Shown in pieces: positions 16,123 through 24,717 of a stretch of DNA of 64,000 nucleotides. Positions within the stretch are counted from its first letter, which is position 1, and the number at the start of each line of letters is the position of its first letter. The stretch comes from Mesorhizobium sp. 65-26. Lineage in GTDB: Bacteria; Pseudomonadota; Alphaproteobacteria; Rhizobiales; Rhizobiaceae. The notes under the pieces are model-generated. The model made no database searches. It saw only the letters and a list, made by a program, of their open reading frames with translations, and was not told the origin of the DNA. The DNA lies in the NCBI GenBank assembly GCA_001899205.1, contig MKVL01000031.1, forward strand, positions 1 to 64,000, read 5' to 3'. The translations under genes and the position numbers were made by a program.

Positions 16123-16479
16123 ATGAGCGACCGCCGCGCCACCATCCGGGACCGGATCCTGACCTGCGTCGAAATCGTCGACACAGGTTACGAGACGCCT
16201 TGTCACCTGTGGACCGGCAGCGATTCCGGCACCGGTCGGGGCGGCGGCTATCCTCGCATGAAGCTGAACGATCGCACCTGCGCGGTGCATATCGTCTCGT
16301 TCACCAACGAATACGGCTACGTGCCGCGCAACAAGCAGATCGACCACCGCTGCCGCAACCGGCTGTGCGTCAATCCCGACCATCTGGAGATGGTCAGCCA
16401 CATCGAAAACCAGAAGCGCCGTGACCTGGCGTTGGGACGGACACCGAGGCGTAAGAGCCGGAAGCCGGTGCCGGCATGA
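16123..16479 (+). CDS. HNH endonuclease (HNH_3 type)
   Basis: A 118-residue protein with the HNH_3 signature IDHRCRNRLCVNPDHLEMVSHIEN (split as IDHRC, NPDHLE, NQKRR). Such proteins nick or cut DNA; in phages they can be free homing endonucleases or recombination nucleases. Overlaps the start of the helicase gene by ATGA. Confidence 0.85.
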   Translation: MSDRRATIRDRILTCVEIVDTGYETPCHLWTGSDSGTGRGGGYPRMKLNDRTCAVHIVSFTNEYGYVPRNKQIDHRCRNRLCVNPDHLEMVSHIENQKRRDLALGRTPRRKSRKPVPA

Positions 16480-19100
16480 GCGCCAACGATCCCTATCTCG
16501 ATTTCCTGCGCAGCAAGATGCAACTCGCCAAGGCCGATGGGTTCGACGTCGACCTCGCCGACATCAATCCGGAAGGCGCGCCGCATTGCCGCGCGATCGT
16601 GCGCTGGGCGATGAAGGGCGGCAGCCGCGCCATCTTCGCATCCTTCGGACTGCACAAGACCTTCATGCAGATCGAGCTGATGCGCTTGATCGGAAAGCTG
16701 GTGCCAGGCCTGCGCCTGATCGTCATCCCGCTCGGGGTGCGCCATGAGTTCTTCGCCGAGACGCATGAGCGCTTCCATGGCGAATTCGGTGTCACGCTGA
16801 AATTCATCCGCTCCGACGCCGAGGTCGATGCGATCCGCGATGATGTCATCTACCTGACCAATTACGAGAGCGTGCTCGCCGGCAAGGTCGACGCTTCGCG
16901 CTTCGTCGCGGCCTCGCTGGACGAGGCGGCCGTGCTGCGCGGCTATGGCACCAAGACGTTCCAGACCTTCTTGCCGCTGTTCAAGGCGGTTCGCTTCAAG
17001 TTCGTCGCCACGGCGACGCCGTCGCCGAACCGCACCAAGGAACTGATCCACTATGCCGGTTTCCTTGGCGTGATGGACACCGGCCAGGCGCTGACGCGCT
17101 TCTTCCAGCGCAATTCGGAATCGGCCGGCGACCTGACGCTGTTTCCTCACAAGGAGGACGAGTTCTGGCTGTGGGTGCATAGCTGGGCCGTCTTCCTGCA
17201 ATCGCCGGCAGATCTCGGCTTTTCCGACGCGGGCTACGTGCTGCCGGCCGTCAAGGTCAACTGGCATGAAGTGCCCATCGACCATTCGACGGCGGGCTAC
17301 GATCGTGACGGCCAGGGCCTGCTCATCCGCAACACCGCACTGGGCGTTACCCAGGCGAGCGCCGCCAAGCGCGACAGCCTGCCTGCCCGCATCGCCAGGA
17401 TGCGGGAACTGATCGCCGAGGATCCGGACGCGCACCGCGTGCTCTGGCACGACCTGGAGGACGAGCGGCGCGCGATCGAGGCGGCGGTGCCGGGGGTGCG
17501 CTCGATCTACGGCTCGCAAAGCCTCGAACTCAATGAGGCGGCGGCGATCGGCTTCAAGGAAGGCAAGTTCCGCGACCTCGCCGCCAAGCCGGAAATGTCG
17601 GGCGCCGGCAACAACTTCCAGATGCATTGCCATTGGGCGATCTTCGTCGGTGTCGGCTTCAAGTTCCACGACTTCATCCAGGCGGTGCACCGCATCGTGC
17701 GCTTCGGCCAGAGCCATGAATGCCGCATCGACATCATCTATTCCGAGGCCGAGCGCGAGGTGCGCCGCAACCTCGAGGGTAAATGGGCCGAGCATGACCG
17801 GCTGATGGCGCGCATGGCGGAGATCATCCGCCGCTACGGGCTGGACGGCCTGCCGCTCGACGACGTGCTGCAGCGCTCGATCGGCGTGCGCCGGCAGGAA
17901 GAGCGTGGCGCCGGCTTCGTCATCGCGCACAATGACGCGGTGCTTGAGGCGCGGCGGACGGAAAGCGCCAGCGTCGGCCAGATCGTCACCTCGATCCCGT
18001 TCGCCAACCACTACGAGTATACGGCGAGCTATAACGACTTCGGCCATACCGACGACAACGCCCATTTCTGGGCGCAGATGGACTTCCTTACGCCGGAGCT
18101 GCTGCGCATCCTGGAGCCCGGCCGGCTGGCCTGCATCCATGTCAAGGACAGGGTGCTGTTCGGCAGCGTGACGGGCGAGGGCGTGCCGACCGTGTCGCCT
18201 TTCCATGCCGAGGCGATCTTTCACTATCTGAAGCACGGCTTTCAGTACATCGGCATGATCACCATCGTCACCGACGTGGTGAAGGAGAACAACCAGACCT
18301 ATCGCCTGACCTATTCCGAGATGATGAAGGACGCCACCAAGATGGGCGTCGGCTGTCCGGAATATGTGCTGCTGTTCCGCCGGCCGCAGAGCGATCTCTC
18401 GCGCGGCTATGCGGACCGGCCGGTTGTGCATGACAAGCCGCTGGTGACCACGGCCGACGGCGGCACGAAGCGCTGGAGCGACGGCGACCGCCGCGCCCAG
18501 GTGCCGGGCAGCGGCTACACGCTGGCGCGCTGGCAGCTCGACGCGCATGCCTTCTGGCCGTCCTCGGGCGACCGCCTGCTGACGACCGACGAACTGGTGC
18601 GGCTCGGGCCGAAGCCGCTGCGCGAGCTGTTCCAGCGCTGTTTCGAGGGCGCGGTCTACGACTTCGAAAAGCATGTCCAGCTCGGCGAGGAACTGGCCGC
18701 GCGCGACGCTCTGTCGAAAACCTACATGACGCTCGATCCGAAGTCGGACGATCCGGCGGTGTGGACCGATGTGGTGCGCATGCGCACGCTCAACGGCGAG
18801 CAGGCCTTCCGCAACCTCGAAAAGCATGTCTGCCCGCTGCAGTTCGACATCGTCGACCGGCTGATCGACCGCTACAGCAACCCCGGCGACGTCATCTACG
18901 ATCCGTTCGGCGGCCTGATGACTGTACCCTTCAGGGCCATCTTGAAGGGGCGGCGCGGGCAGGCCTCGGAACTGTCGGCGACCTATTTCCGCGATGGCCT
19001 GCGCTACTGCCGCGAGGCCGAGGCCAAGCGCTCGATTCCGACCATGTTCGACCTGCTCGGCATCGCCGGCGACGAGCCTGCGGCGGAGGCGGCGGAATGA
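16476..19100 (+). CDS. Helicase-DNA methyltransferase fusion
   Basis: An 874-residue protein. The N-terminal about 450 residues resemble a SNF2-like helicase: degenerate Walker A (GLHKTF), DEAA box (D149) and motif VI (HRIVRFGQ). The C-terminal part is a beta-class amino-methyltransferase with a catalytic-motif variant TSIPF (S506) in place of TSPPY, and an AdoMet motif DPFGG (D809) after the typical HVCPLQFDIVDRLI block. The departures from consensus leave activity open. It may couple DNA tracking with modification. Confidence 0.78.
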   Translation: MSANDPYLDFLRSKMQLAKADGFDVDLADINPEGAPHCRAIVRWAMKGGSRAIFASFGLHKTFMQIELMRLIGKLVPGLRLIVIPLGVRHEFFAETHERFHGEFGVTLKFIRSDAEVDAIRDDVIYLTNYESVLAGKVDASRFVAASLDEAAVLRGYGTKTFQTFLPLFKAVRFKFVATATPSPNRTKELIHYAGFLGVMDTGQALTRFFQRNSESAGDLTLFPHKEDEFWLWVHSWAVFLQSPADLGFSDAGYVLPAVKVNWHEVPIDHSTAGYDRDGQGLLIRNTALGVTQASAAKRDSLPARIARMRELIAEDPDAHRVLWHDLEDERRAIEAAVPGVRSIYGSQSLELNEAAAIGFKEGKFRDLAAKPEMSGAGNNFQMHCHWAIFVGVGFKFHDFIQAVHRIVRFGQSHECRIDIIYSEAEREVRRNLEGKWAEHDRLMARMAEIIRRYGLDGLPLDDVLQRSIGVRRQEERGAGFVIAHNDAVLEARRTESASVGQIVTSIPFANHYEYTASYNDFGHTDDNAHFWAQMDFLTPELLRILEPGRLACIHVKDRVLFGSVTGEGVPTVSPFHAEAIFHYLKHGFQYIGMITIVTDVVKENNQTYRLTYSEMMKDATKMGVGCPEYVLLFRRPQSDLSRGYADRPVVHDKPLVTTADGGTKRWSDGDRRAQVPGSGYTLARWQLDAHAFWPSSGDRLLTTDELVRLGPKPLRELFQRCFEGAVYDFEKHVQLGEELAARDALSKTYMTLDPKSDDPAVWTDVVRMRTLNGEQAFRNLEKHVCPLQFDIVDRLIDRYSNPGDVIYDPFGGLMTVPFRAILKGRRGQASELSATYFRDGLRYCREAEAKRSIPTMFDLLGIAGDEPAAEAAE

Positions 19101-19294
19101 GCGAGCGCCGGAAATACGATCCCGCCAAGGATTCCGCCGGCTCCTATGCTGCCGCCGTCGAGGCCAAGCGGCTGCGCGGCGACACGCATTGGCCGGAGAC
19201 CAAGGTGCGCGAGCCGGATCCGGAAACCGAACGCCAGTTGCGGCGGTTGAAACGTGCGCTGGACCGCAAGCTGAAGGGGGCCGGCGATGCGTAG
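19097..19294 (+). CDS. Small hypothetical protein (65 aa)
   Basis: A 65-residue highly charged protein (MSERRKYDPAKDSAGSYAAAV...). ATGA overlap with the fusion gene shows coupling. Function unknown. Confidence 0.6.
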   Translation: MSERRKYDPAKDSAGSYAAAVEAKRLRGDTHWPETKVREPDPETERQLRRLKRALDRKLKGAGDA

Positions 19295-19297
19295 CGC

Positions 19298-19585
19298 CTA
19301 CAGCCCCGCCGCCTTGCGCAGCGCCGCGTTCATGCGCGACTGCCAGCCCGGGCCATCGGCCTTGAAGCGCGCGACGACGTCGGCGTCGAGGCGCAGCGGC
19401 ACCTGCATCTTGGTCTGCGCCGCCTTCGGCCGGCCGCGCCGTGGCGGCAGCGTGTCGGGTAGGGGCTGCGCGTCCGGGTCCGCCAGGGCGGCGGCATGGA
19501 TGGCGGCGTCTTCCTCGGCGCTGATGGTTGCCAGCGATGCCTCGGCGCGTCGGCGGGCGCTTTCGCGGCTAGAGATTGTCGACAT
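19298..19585 (-). CDS. brnA: BrnA-family antitoxin
   Basis: A 95-residue antitoxin of the BrnA family with a C-terminal ribbon-helix-helix (KMQVPLRLDADVVARFKADG, then GWQSRMNAALRKAA). It should bind BrnT and repress the operon. It overlaps the toxin gene by 17 bases, in the family order toxin then antitoxin. Confidence 0.9.
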   Translation of the reverse strand: MSTISSRESARRRAEASLATISAEEDAAIHAAALADPDAQPLPDTLPPRRGRPKAAQTKMQVPLRLDADVVARFKADGPGWQSRMNAALRKAAGL

Positions 19586-19835
19586 ATTTCCTGACCTCCT
19601 GACTGGTCGCGCGGCGAAGCGAAATCACGCGGATGGTCTCGCCGCGCTCGGTATAGACCATCACATGGACGCGGTCACCGATCAGGCCGATGGCGACGAT
19701 GCGCGTTTCACCATGGCTGTCCCGGTCCTCGTATTCATAGGCGGTGTCGAACTCGAAGCGCTGGGCCTCGGTGAACGCCACGCCATGCTTGGCGCGGTTC
19801 GCTTCGGCCTTCCTGCTGTCCCATTCGAAGTTCAT
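19569..19835 (-). CDS. brnT: BrnT-family toxin (RelE-like ribonuclease)
   Basis: An 88-residue toxin with BrnT hallmarks: FEWDSRKAEANRAKHGVAF at the start and the late VISLRRATSQEVRKY. BrnT is a type II ribonuclease toxin neutralised by BrnA. The pair is inserted against the direction of the early operon with its own promoter, so it is probably expressed in the lysogen and may stabilise the prophage. Confidence 0.93.
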   Translation of the reverse strand: MNFEWDSRKAEANRAKHGVAFTEAQRFEFDTAYEYEDRDSHGETRIVAIGLIGDRVHVMVYTERGETIRVISLRRATSQEVRKYVDNL

Positions 19836-19849
19836 CGCCCGTCCCCTTT

Positions 19850-19887
19850 CGTATTTTCTGTATATGCAAAAAATACGATGCCGTCAA
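19850..19887 (-). promoter_or_regulatory. brnTA promoter with overlapping operator
   Basis: On the minus strand TTGACG (19887-19882), a 17-base spacer and TATACA (19864-19859) form a near-consensus promoter. CGTATTTT-N12-AAAATACG (19850-19877) overlaps the -10 and is a good BrnA autoregulatory operator (inference). Confidence 0.72.
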
Positions 19888-19890
19888 CAA

Positions 19891-19908
19891 TTATTGTAGA
19901 TACAATAA
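19891..19908. promoter_or_regulatory. TTATTGTA palindrome before the rightward gene
   Basis: TTATTGTA-GA-TACAATAA is a perfect inverted repeat with a two-base centre between the brnTA promoter and the next rightward gene. It is much more AT-rich than its surroundings and may be an operator for that gene. Confidence 0.55.
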
Positions 19909-19929
19909 ATGGAAACGGAGGGCGGCGGC

Positions 19930-20247
19930 GTGGCTGAAATCGCCTTCCACCAGTTCGGCGACGCCTTCCGCGACCGGCTCAATGCGCTGGGCTATTCGCT
20001 GCGCCGTGCAGAAGAGGTCTGGCCGGAAGCCGACCGCGCGATGCTGTCGCGCGCCATCAACGGCAAGGTGCTTTCGGCCGGCAACTACCTGCTGCTCTGC
20101 GAGTATGCCGGGCTCGATCCATACCGCTATCTGACGCGTGATCCGCGCCGCCGCGTGACGATGAAATCCATTTTAGATCAAATGGTTACACCACCTGTGT
20201 CCCGTGAAACACGTTCCGAAATCGCCAAGCTGAAGGTGCGTCGATGA
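19930..20247 (+). CDS. Small Cro-like regulatory protein
   Basis: A 105-residue protein (VAEIAFHQFGDAFRDRLNALG...) with a helix-turn-helix-like centre (SLRRAEEVWPEADRAMLSRAING). GTG at 19930 follows GGAGGG by 7 bases and is preferred over the ATG at 19909. It may bind the palindrome just upstream. Its stop overlaps the next start. Confidence 0.55.
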   Translation: MAEIAFHQFGDAFRDRLNALGYSLRRAEEVWPEADRAMLSRAINGKVLSAGNYLLLCEYAGLDPYRYLTRDPRRRVTMKSILDQMVTPPVSRETRSEIAKLKVRR

Positions 20248-20531
20248 CCAATGATATGGACCCGTTCTGCCGCCGCATGCGTGACGCGGATGGTGACCAG
20301 GAACGCGCGGCGGTGCTGCTGGAAGCGCCTGTCGTGACGCTGCTGCACTGGCGCCCGGTGTTCCAGTACCACTGTCGCCGGGCCGCATTCGGCGAGGGGC
20401 TGGATTACCTCGATGCGCTGTTCGAGACGCTGGGCAAGCCGCGCCATCGCGGCAACCTCGGTGGCACCATGCCGATGGCGGGCGCCACCTCCGTGCTGCT
20501 GCACATCGTCGATGGAGGTGGCAATGGCTGA
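20244..20531 (+). CDS. Hypothetical phage protein
   Basis: A 95-residue protein (MTNDMDPFCRRMRDADGDQER...) with no domain I recognise. ATGA overlap upstream and an 8-base overlap with the DnaA-like gene downstream. Confidence 0.6.
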   Translation: MTNDMDPFCRRMRDADGDQERAAVLLEAPVVTLLHWRPVFQYHCRRAAFGEGLDYLDALFETLGKPRHRGNLGGTMPMAGATSVLLHIVDGGGNG

Positions 20532-21114
20532 GGCGCTCCGCAAGCTCGATCGCGGCCTGCCGCGCCTCGACATGCGTTCGCCGGAGCTGGTCGCCCGGCA
20601 GCGCATGCGGCAGGCGACCGACCAGGCCGAGCGGCTGCTCGAATCCTCGACCGAAACCGTCAGGGCTCTGGCACGGGAAGCGCTATTCGCTACCGCGAAG
20701 AGCGAGGCGGAAAAGCTGGTGGCACGGGCGGCGGTCGAGGCGGCCTCGATCGTTGAACTGGCGCGCGCCGAGGCGGAGGCCATCCGCGCCTCTGCGCTGC
20801 GCGAGGCGAAGTCGAATAATAAGGTCGAGGAACTGGCCAAGGTGCCGGTGAAGGACATCATCGCCGCTGTCGCGCGGCGCCGCTGCATCTGCGTCTCCGA
20901 CATCACCGGCCATTCCCGCTCGCGCGCTATCTGCGACGCGCGCCACGAGGCCATGTGCGAGGTGCGCCGGTTGCGCCCGGACCTGTCCTCGCCGCAGGTC
21001 GGCAAGCTGTTCGGCAATCGCGACCACACCACGGTGCTGCACGCCTGGCGCAAGGGTGGATTGTTGCCGCCCCGGCAAGACACGCGCGCCGCTGCGATCA
21101 CTCGGGGGGAATGA
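20524..21114 (+). CDS. Protein with DnaA domain IV
   Basis: A 196-residue protein. The N-terminal 120 residues form an Ala/Glu/Arg-rich coiled coil. The C-terminal 75 residues match the DnaA-box-binding domain IV (ITGHSRSRAICDARHEAM, then the DnaA signature FGNRDHTTVLHAWRK). It lacks the AAA+ domain, so it can bind DnaA-box-like DNA but not open an origin by itself; it may recruit or block host initiation. GGAGGTGGC precedes the ATG. Confidence 0.85.
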   Translation: MAEALRKLDRGLPRLDMRSPELVARQRMRQATDQAERLLESSTETVRALAREALFATAKSEAEKLVARAAVEAASIVELARAEAEAIRASALREAKSNNKVEELAKVPVKDIIAAVARRRCICVSDITGHSRSRAICDARHEAMCEVRRLRPDLSSPQVGKLFGNRDHTTVLHAWRKGGLLPPRQDTRAAAITRGE

Positions 21115-23684
21115 TGCTGCACAATCAAGCCGAATTCGAACTCTCTGCACCTCTCGTCGAAAAGCGGAAATGGCGCTGCCTTTCCGTGCCCGGCTTCATG
21201 CCCGCCAAGAAGGTTCCTTTGCCAATCATCCCGCCTGCAAAGGGTGAGCGGACGATCGTGGCCGTCGATAGCTTCGCCGGTGGCGGTGGCGCGTCCAATG
21301 GGATCAAGAAGGCGTTCAAGAGGCTCTTCGACGCGGGCCTGTTGCCGATCGGGCATCCGTTCGGGCCGACCTATGCCATCAACCATGACGAAGCCGCCTT
21401 GGCCATGCACGAGGCGAATTACCCCGAGACGATCCATTTGCCGCACAATGTGTGGCAGGTTTCGATGCGCGAGACGCTCGGCAACAACCTGTTCGGCTTC
21501 CTCTGGCTCTCGCCCGACTGCCGCGATCATTCCCCGGCCAAGGGCGGGCCGATCACTTCGCGCGCGGTGCGCGACCTCGCCTGGGTGCTGCTGAAATGGC
21601 TGAAGGAACTGCCCGACTGGCAGCGGCCATGGACCATATGCCTCGAAAACGTCGGAGCCTTCGCCAAATGGTCTCCGCTGATCGAACGGAAGGACGGCAA
21701 AGGCTTCGAACGCGATCCCGAGCGCCTTGGCCACACCTTCCATCAATTTGTTCATGAGCTGACACGCTACGGCTATTCGGTAGGCTGGGACGAGCTGGTT
21801 GCCTGCGAATATGGATCGCCGACGATCCGCAAGCGCCTCTATCTCTGCGCCAGGCGCGACGCCGCCCGGATCGTCACGCCGAAGCCGACGCACGCCGCGC
21901 CCAAATCGAAGATGGTCGCAAACGGCACCCTGAAGCGGTGGCCCGTCGCGGCGGACATCGTCGACTTTGACGACGATTGTCCGTCCATCTTCATGACCAG
22001 GGAAGAGGCGAGGGCATACACCAGGGCTACCGGCAAGCGGATCATCCGGCCCCTTGCGCCGAAAACCAATGCCAGGCTCGCGCTCGGCGTGAAGCGGCGC
22101 GTCCTCGACGAGGGTGATGATGCCTTCGTCGTCACCTGTAATCACGCCGGCGACGGCTTTCGCGGTCAGGGGCTTGCCGAACCGTTCAACACCGTCGCTC
22201 GGGCGCGCGACGCCCACGGCCTGGTCGTGCCGCATATGATGACGATGCGCAATTCCGGTTCGCCGACATCGGGAGCTGGAGAGCCCACACGCACGGTGAT
22301 GGCGGGGGGCGCGCATCAATTCGATGTCGAGACACTGCTTGCGCCTTACATCGTCGGGGTCGGCGGAAGGATGGGCCAGAGCGCGCCGCGCTCGATCGGA
22401 ATGCCATGGCAGTCGATGACGACGAAGCCAGACAGTGTCGTCGCCGTCGCCAAGGTGTCGCCCTGGACCGAGGGCGCCATCTGGGACCTCTTGCCGCCCG
22501 TCTGGCGCGCGGTAGCGCTGCGCGGGCACGAGCCTAAAATGATTGCGCCGCTGATCGCCATCTTCCGAGGCGATAGCGCTGGTAAGTCGGTTGGCGAGCC
22601 TCTTTCGGCAGTAACCGCCAATAGCTTCATCAAGCGCCCGGGCGGCGCGGCTCCGATCGGTGCTGCCGAAGCGAGTTTGGTTCCGTTTATCAAACGCGAT
22701 TTCGGCAACTCGATCGGCACAGTAGTCACCGACCCTGCCGGAGCGATCACGTCGGGTGGCGGCGGCAAGATGGACATTGTTGGCCTCGCCGCCGTTCCCT
22801 TCATCAGCCGCGGCCAGCATGGTGGCGGCAACCGCCTGGCGACAGAGCCGACGCATACCATCGCCGCGTCCGATGGCGACCAGAACCAGATTGTCGTTCC
22901 TTACCTGGTGCCCCGCTATGGCGAGCGCCAGGGTCAGGAGCCTCGCACTGTCAGCGCGCAACGGCCGCTACCGACACCCGTGCCGGACGGCAACCAGGGC
23001 ATTTTGGCGGCCGTCTATCTGGCGCAGCACAATACGGGAGAGGAAGGGCATTCCGCCCTTCGCCCAGTCTCAACAATCGTGCAGAAGGGCTGCACGCAGG
23101 GTGTTGTCGCCGCTCACATGCTTTCGCTGAAGGGTAGCGACAGGCGCGACGGATCCTGTGGACATGCGCATCCGGCCATCTGCGCAGGCGGGCAGCATTC
23201 GGCAGTTGTCACGCTGCCCTTGATGACCGCGTACTATTCGACGGGTGGCCAGCACGCCCGGGTCGATGATCCTTCGCTTACTGTTCCGACCAAGGCGCGG
23301 TTCGGCCTTACGCATGTCGAGGCCTCGGCGCCGCCTCTGACCGCGGCGCAATTTGCGCGGGCTCGCCAGGTCGCGGAATTCCTGCGCGCGCACGGATGCT
23401 GGGACGGCGGCGAGATCGTCACGCTGACCATTCGCGGCATCCTCTATGTCATCGTCGACATCGGCATGCGCATGTTGAAGCCGCGCGAACTCGCTCGTGC
23501 GCAGGGCTTCCCCGATTCTTACATCCTCGACCCGATCTACAAGGGAAAGCCGCTTTCGGAGACCGAGCAGCGGCACAAGATCGGCAATTCGGTCTGCGAC
23601 GAGCCTGCCGCGGCATGGATCGAGGCGAACTATCGCCCGCCGCTGGAATGGGGACGTGAGGCGTTTCTGGAGGCGGCCGAGTGA
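21111..23684 (+). CDS. C5-cytosine DNA methyltransferase
   Basis: An 857-residue phage C5 methyltransferase. Motif I is DSFAGGGGAS (D53), the catalytic cysteine is C137 in the SPDC variant of PC, motif VI is ENV (179-181), and IRKRLY stands for motif VIII. The final ELARAQGFPDSYI and KIGNSVC are motifs IX-X. Between them lie about 400 residues with repeated EPTxTV and PTHTIAA segments, an unusually long target-recognition region. Coupled to the gene upstream (ATGATG). Confidence 0.9.
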   Translation: MMLHNQAEFELSAPLVEKRKWRCLSVPGFMPAKKVPLPIIPPAKGERTIVAVDSFAGGGGASNGIKKAFKRLFDAGLLPIGHPFGPTYAINHDEAALAMHEANYPETIHLPHNVWQVSMRETLGNNLFGFLWLSPDCRDHSPAKGGPITSRAVRDLAWVLLKWLKELPDWQRPWTICLENVGAFAKWSPLIERKDGKGFERDPERLGHTFHQFVHELTRYGYSVGWDELVACEYGSPTIRKRLYLCARRDAARIVTPKPTHAAPKSKMVANGTLKRWPVAADIVDFDDDCPSIFMTREEARAYTRATGKRIIRPLAPKTNARLALGVKRRVLDEGDDAFVVTCNHAGDGFRGQGLAEPFNTVARARDAHGLVVPHMMTMRNSGSPTSGAGEPTRTVMAGGAHQFDVETLLAPYIVGVGGRMGQSAPRSIGMPWQSMTTKPDSVVAVAKVSPWTEGAIWDLLPPVWRAVALRGHEPKMIAPLIAIFRGDSAGKSVGEPLSAVTANSFIKRPGGAAPIGAAEASLVPFIKRDFGNSIGTVVTDPAGAITSGGGGKMDIVGLAAVPFISRGQHGGGNRLATEPTHTIAASDGDQNQIVVPYLVPRYGERQGQEPRTVSAQRPLPTPVPDGNQGILAAVYLAQHNTGEEGHSALRPVSTIVQKGCTQGVVAAHMLSLKGSDRRDGSCGHAHPAICAGGQHSAVVTLPLMTAYYSTGGQHARVDDPSLTVPTKARFGLTHVEASAPPLTAAQFARARQVAEFLRAHGCWDGGEIVTLTIRGILYVIVDIGMRMLKPRELARAQGFPDSYILDPIYKGKPLSETEQRHKIGNSVCDEPAAAWIEANYRPPLEWGREAFLEAAE

Positions 23685-24184
23685 ACGCGCAGCCTGACAT
23701 GCTAGCCGAGGGATGGCTTGAGGTTCTGGACGGCAATCCGACCGCCCGCGATCTGTTCACGCGACACTATTCGAACCCCCGTCGAAAAGACGGCGGGCGC
23801 GGACAGCCGGCGCTTATCATGGGGCCTGGCTACAAGATGCTGTTGATCACCGCCGACGCCGGTGCCGTCTGTGCATGGCGCAAGGCGGAAGTCCGCATGG
23901 ACGGGCAAACCGGTGTCGAATGTTCGATCTTTCGGCGTGAACAGGGGGAGTTGGCAAGCGACCTCCTCCTTGGCGCGATGAGGATTGCGCGGCGACGCTG
24001 GTCAAGCGAGCGGTTCTTTACATTCGTCGATCCGAAGGAGGTTCGCCCGACCTGGCGGGCAGGACGCCCCACGTGGGGCCATTGCTTCTATCAGGCTGGG
24101 TGGAAGTTCTGTGGCCTGACGAAGAAGCGTCTTCATGTGCTGGAGTTTCTCCCTGATTGGATGGCGGGAGGCGCGCTGGAATGA
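23681..24184 (+). CDS. Possible Mom/GNAT-like DNA modification protein
   Basis: A 167-residue protein that I cannot assign firmly. RHYSNP near the N-terminus, a central FTFVDPKEV strand and WGHCFYQAGWKFCG near the C-terminus resemble GNAT folds, including phage Mom-like base-modifying enzymes. It sits directly after the C5 methyltransferase (GTGA overlap), which suits a base-modification role. The assignment is inference. Confidence 0.5.
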   Translation: MNAQPDMLAEGWLEVLDGNPTARDLFTRHYSNPRRKDGGRGQPALIMGPGYKMLLITADAGAVCAWRKAEVRMDGQTGVECSIFRREQGELASDLLLGAMRIARRRWSSERFFTFVDPKEVRPTWRAGRPTWGHCFYQAGWKFCGLTKKRLHVLEFLPDWMAGGALE

Positions 24185-24717
24185 ACGCGCATATGCTCTC
24201 CCGTGACGCCGCAAGGCTCCGCGCCGTGCGCCAGAGCCTGGCCTCGATCGCGCCGGCGCAGTGGCATCGCGTGCATGACGAGACGGGCGCCTTCATCGAG
24301 ACGCGCGGCGCCATGGGCGAGTTGTTCGTACTGGCACGGTTCGATCCGCTCGCGACGGTCGAGGAAATCGACTTCGCCTGCGACGCGCCGGATGTCGTGG
24401 CCTTCCTGCTGCGCCTGCTCGACGCCGCCTTCGCCGAGGTGCGGCGCCTGAAAGACGTGCCAGCCGAGCCATCGCGCGACGCCAGCAAGGACTATGCCGC
24501 CGAATGCGCCATGAAATGCGCCGAGCCGGCCTTCCGGGCCTTCCTGGGCGAATGCCACGGGCTGGAGCGGCCCTGGAGCGCCGAGCGCGTGGCGCAGCGC
24601 GTGCGCGGCCTGCTGGGCGTCACGTCGCGCGCCGAATTGAATCATGGCGGCGATGCCGTCGAACGCTGGAAGAGCCTGCGAGACGCCTTCGCGGCATGGC
24701 GGAGGGCAGGGCGGTGA
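24181..24717 (+). CDS. Hypothetical phage protein
   Basis: A 178-residue helical protein (MNAHMLSRDAARLRAVRQSL...). No domain recognised. ATGA overlap with the preceding gene and GTGA overlap with the following one. Confidence 0.6.
   Translation: MNAHMLSRDAARLRAVRQSLASIAPAQWHRVHDETGAFIETRGAMGELFVLARFDPLATVEEIDFACDAPDVVAFLLRLLDAAFAEVRRLKDVPAEPSRDASKDYAAECAMKCAEPAFRAFLGECHGLERPWSAERVAQRVRGLLGVTSRAELNHGGDAVERWKSLRDAFAAWRRAGR

Noticed and set aside
16317-18827. Very long leftward open frame
   Set aside because: It is antisense to the helicase-methyltransferase gene, which has family motifs; the leftward product has none.
20178-22961. Long leftward open frame
   Set aside because: It runs antisense over the DnaA-IV and C5 methyltransferase genes and has no domain or ribosome site.
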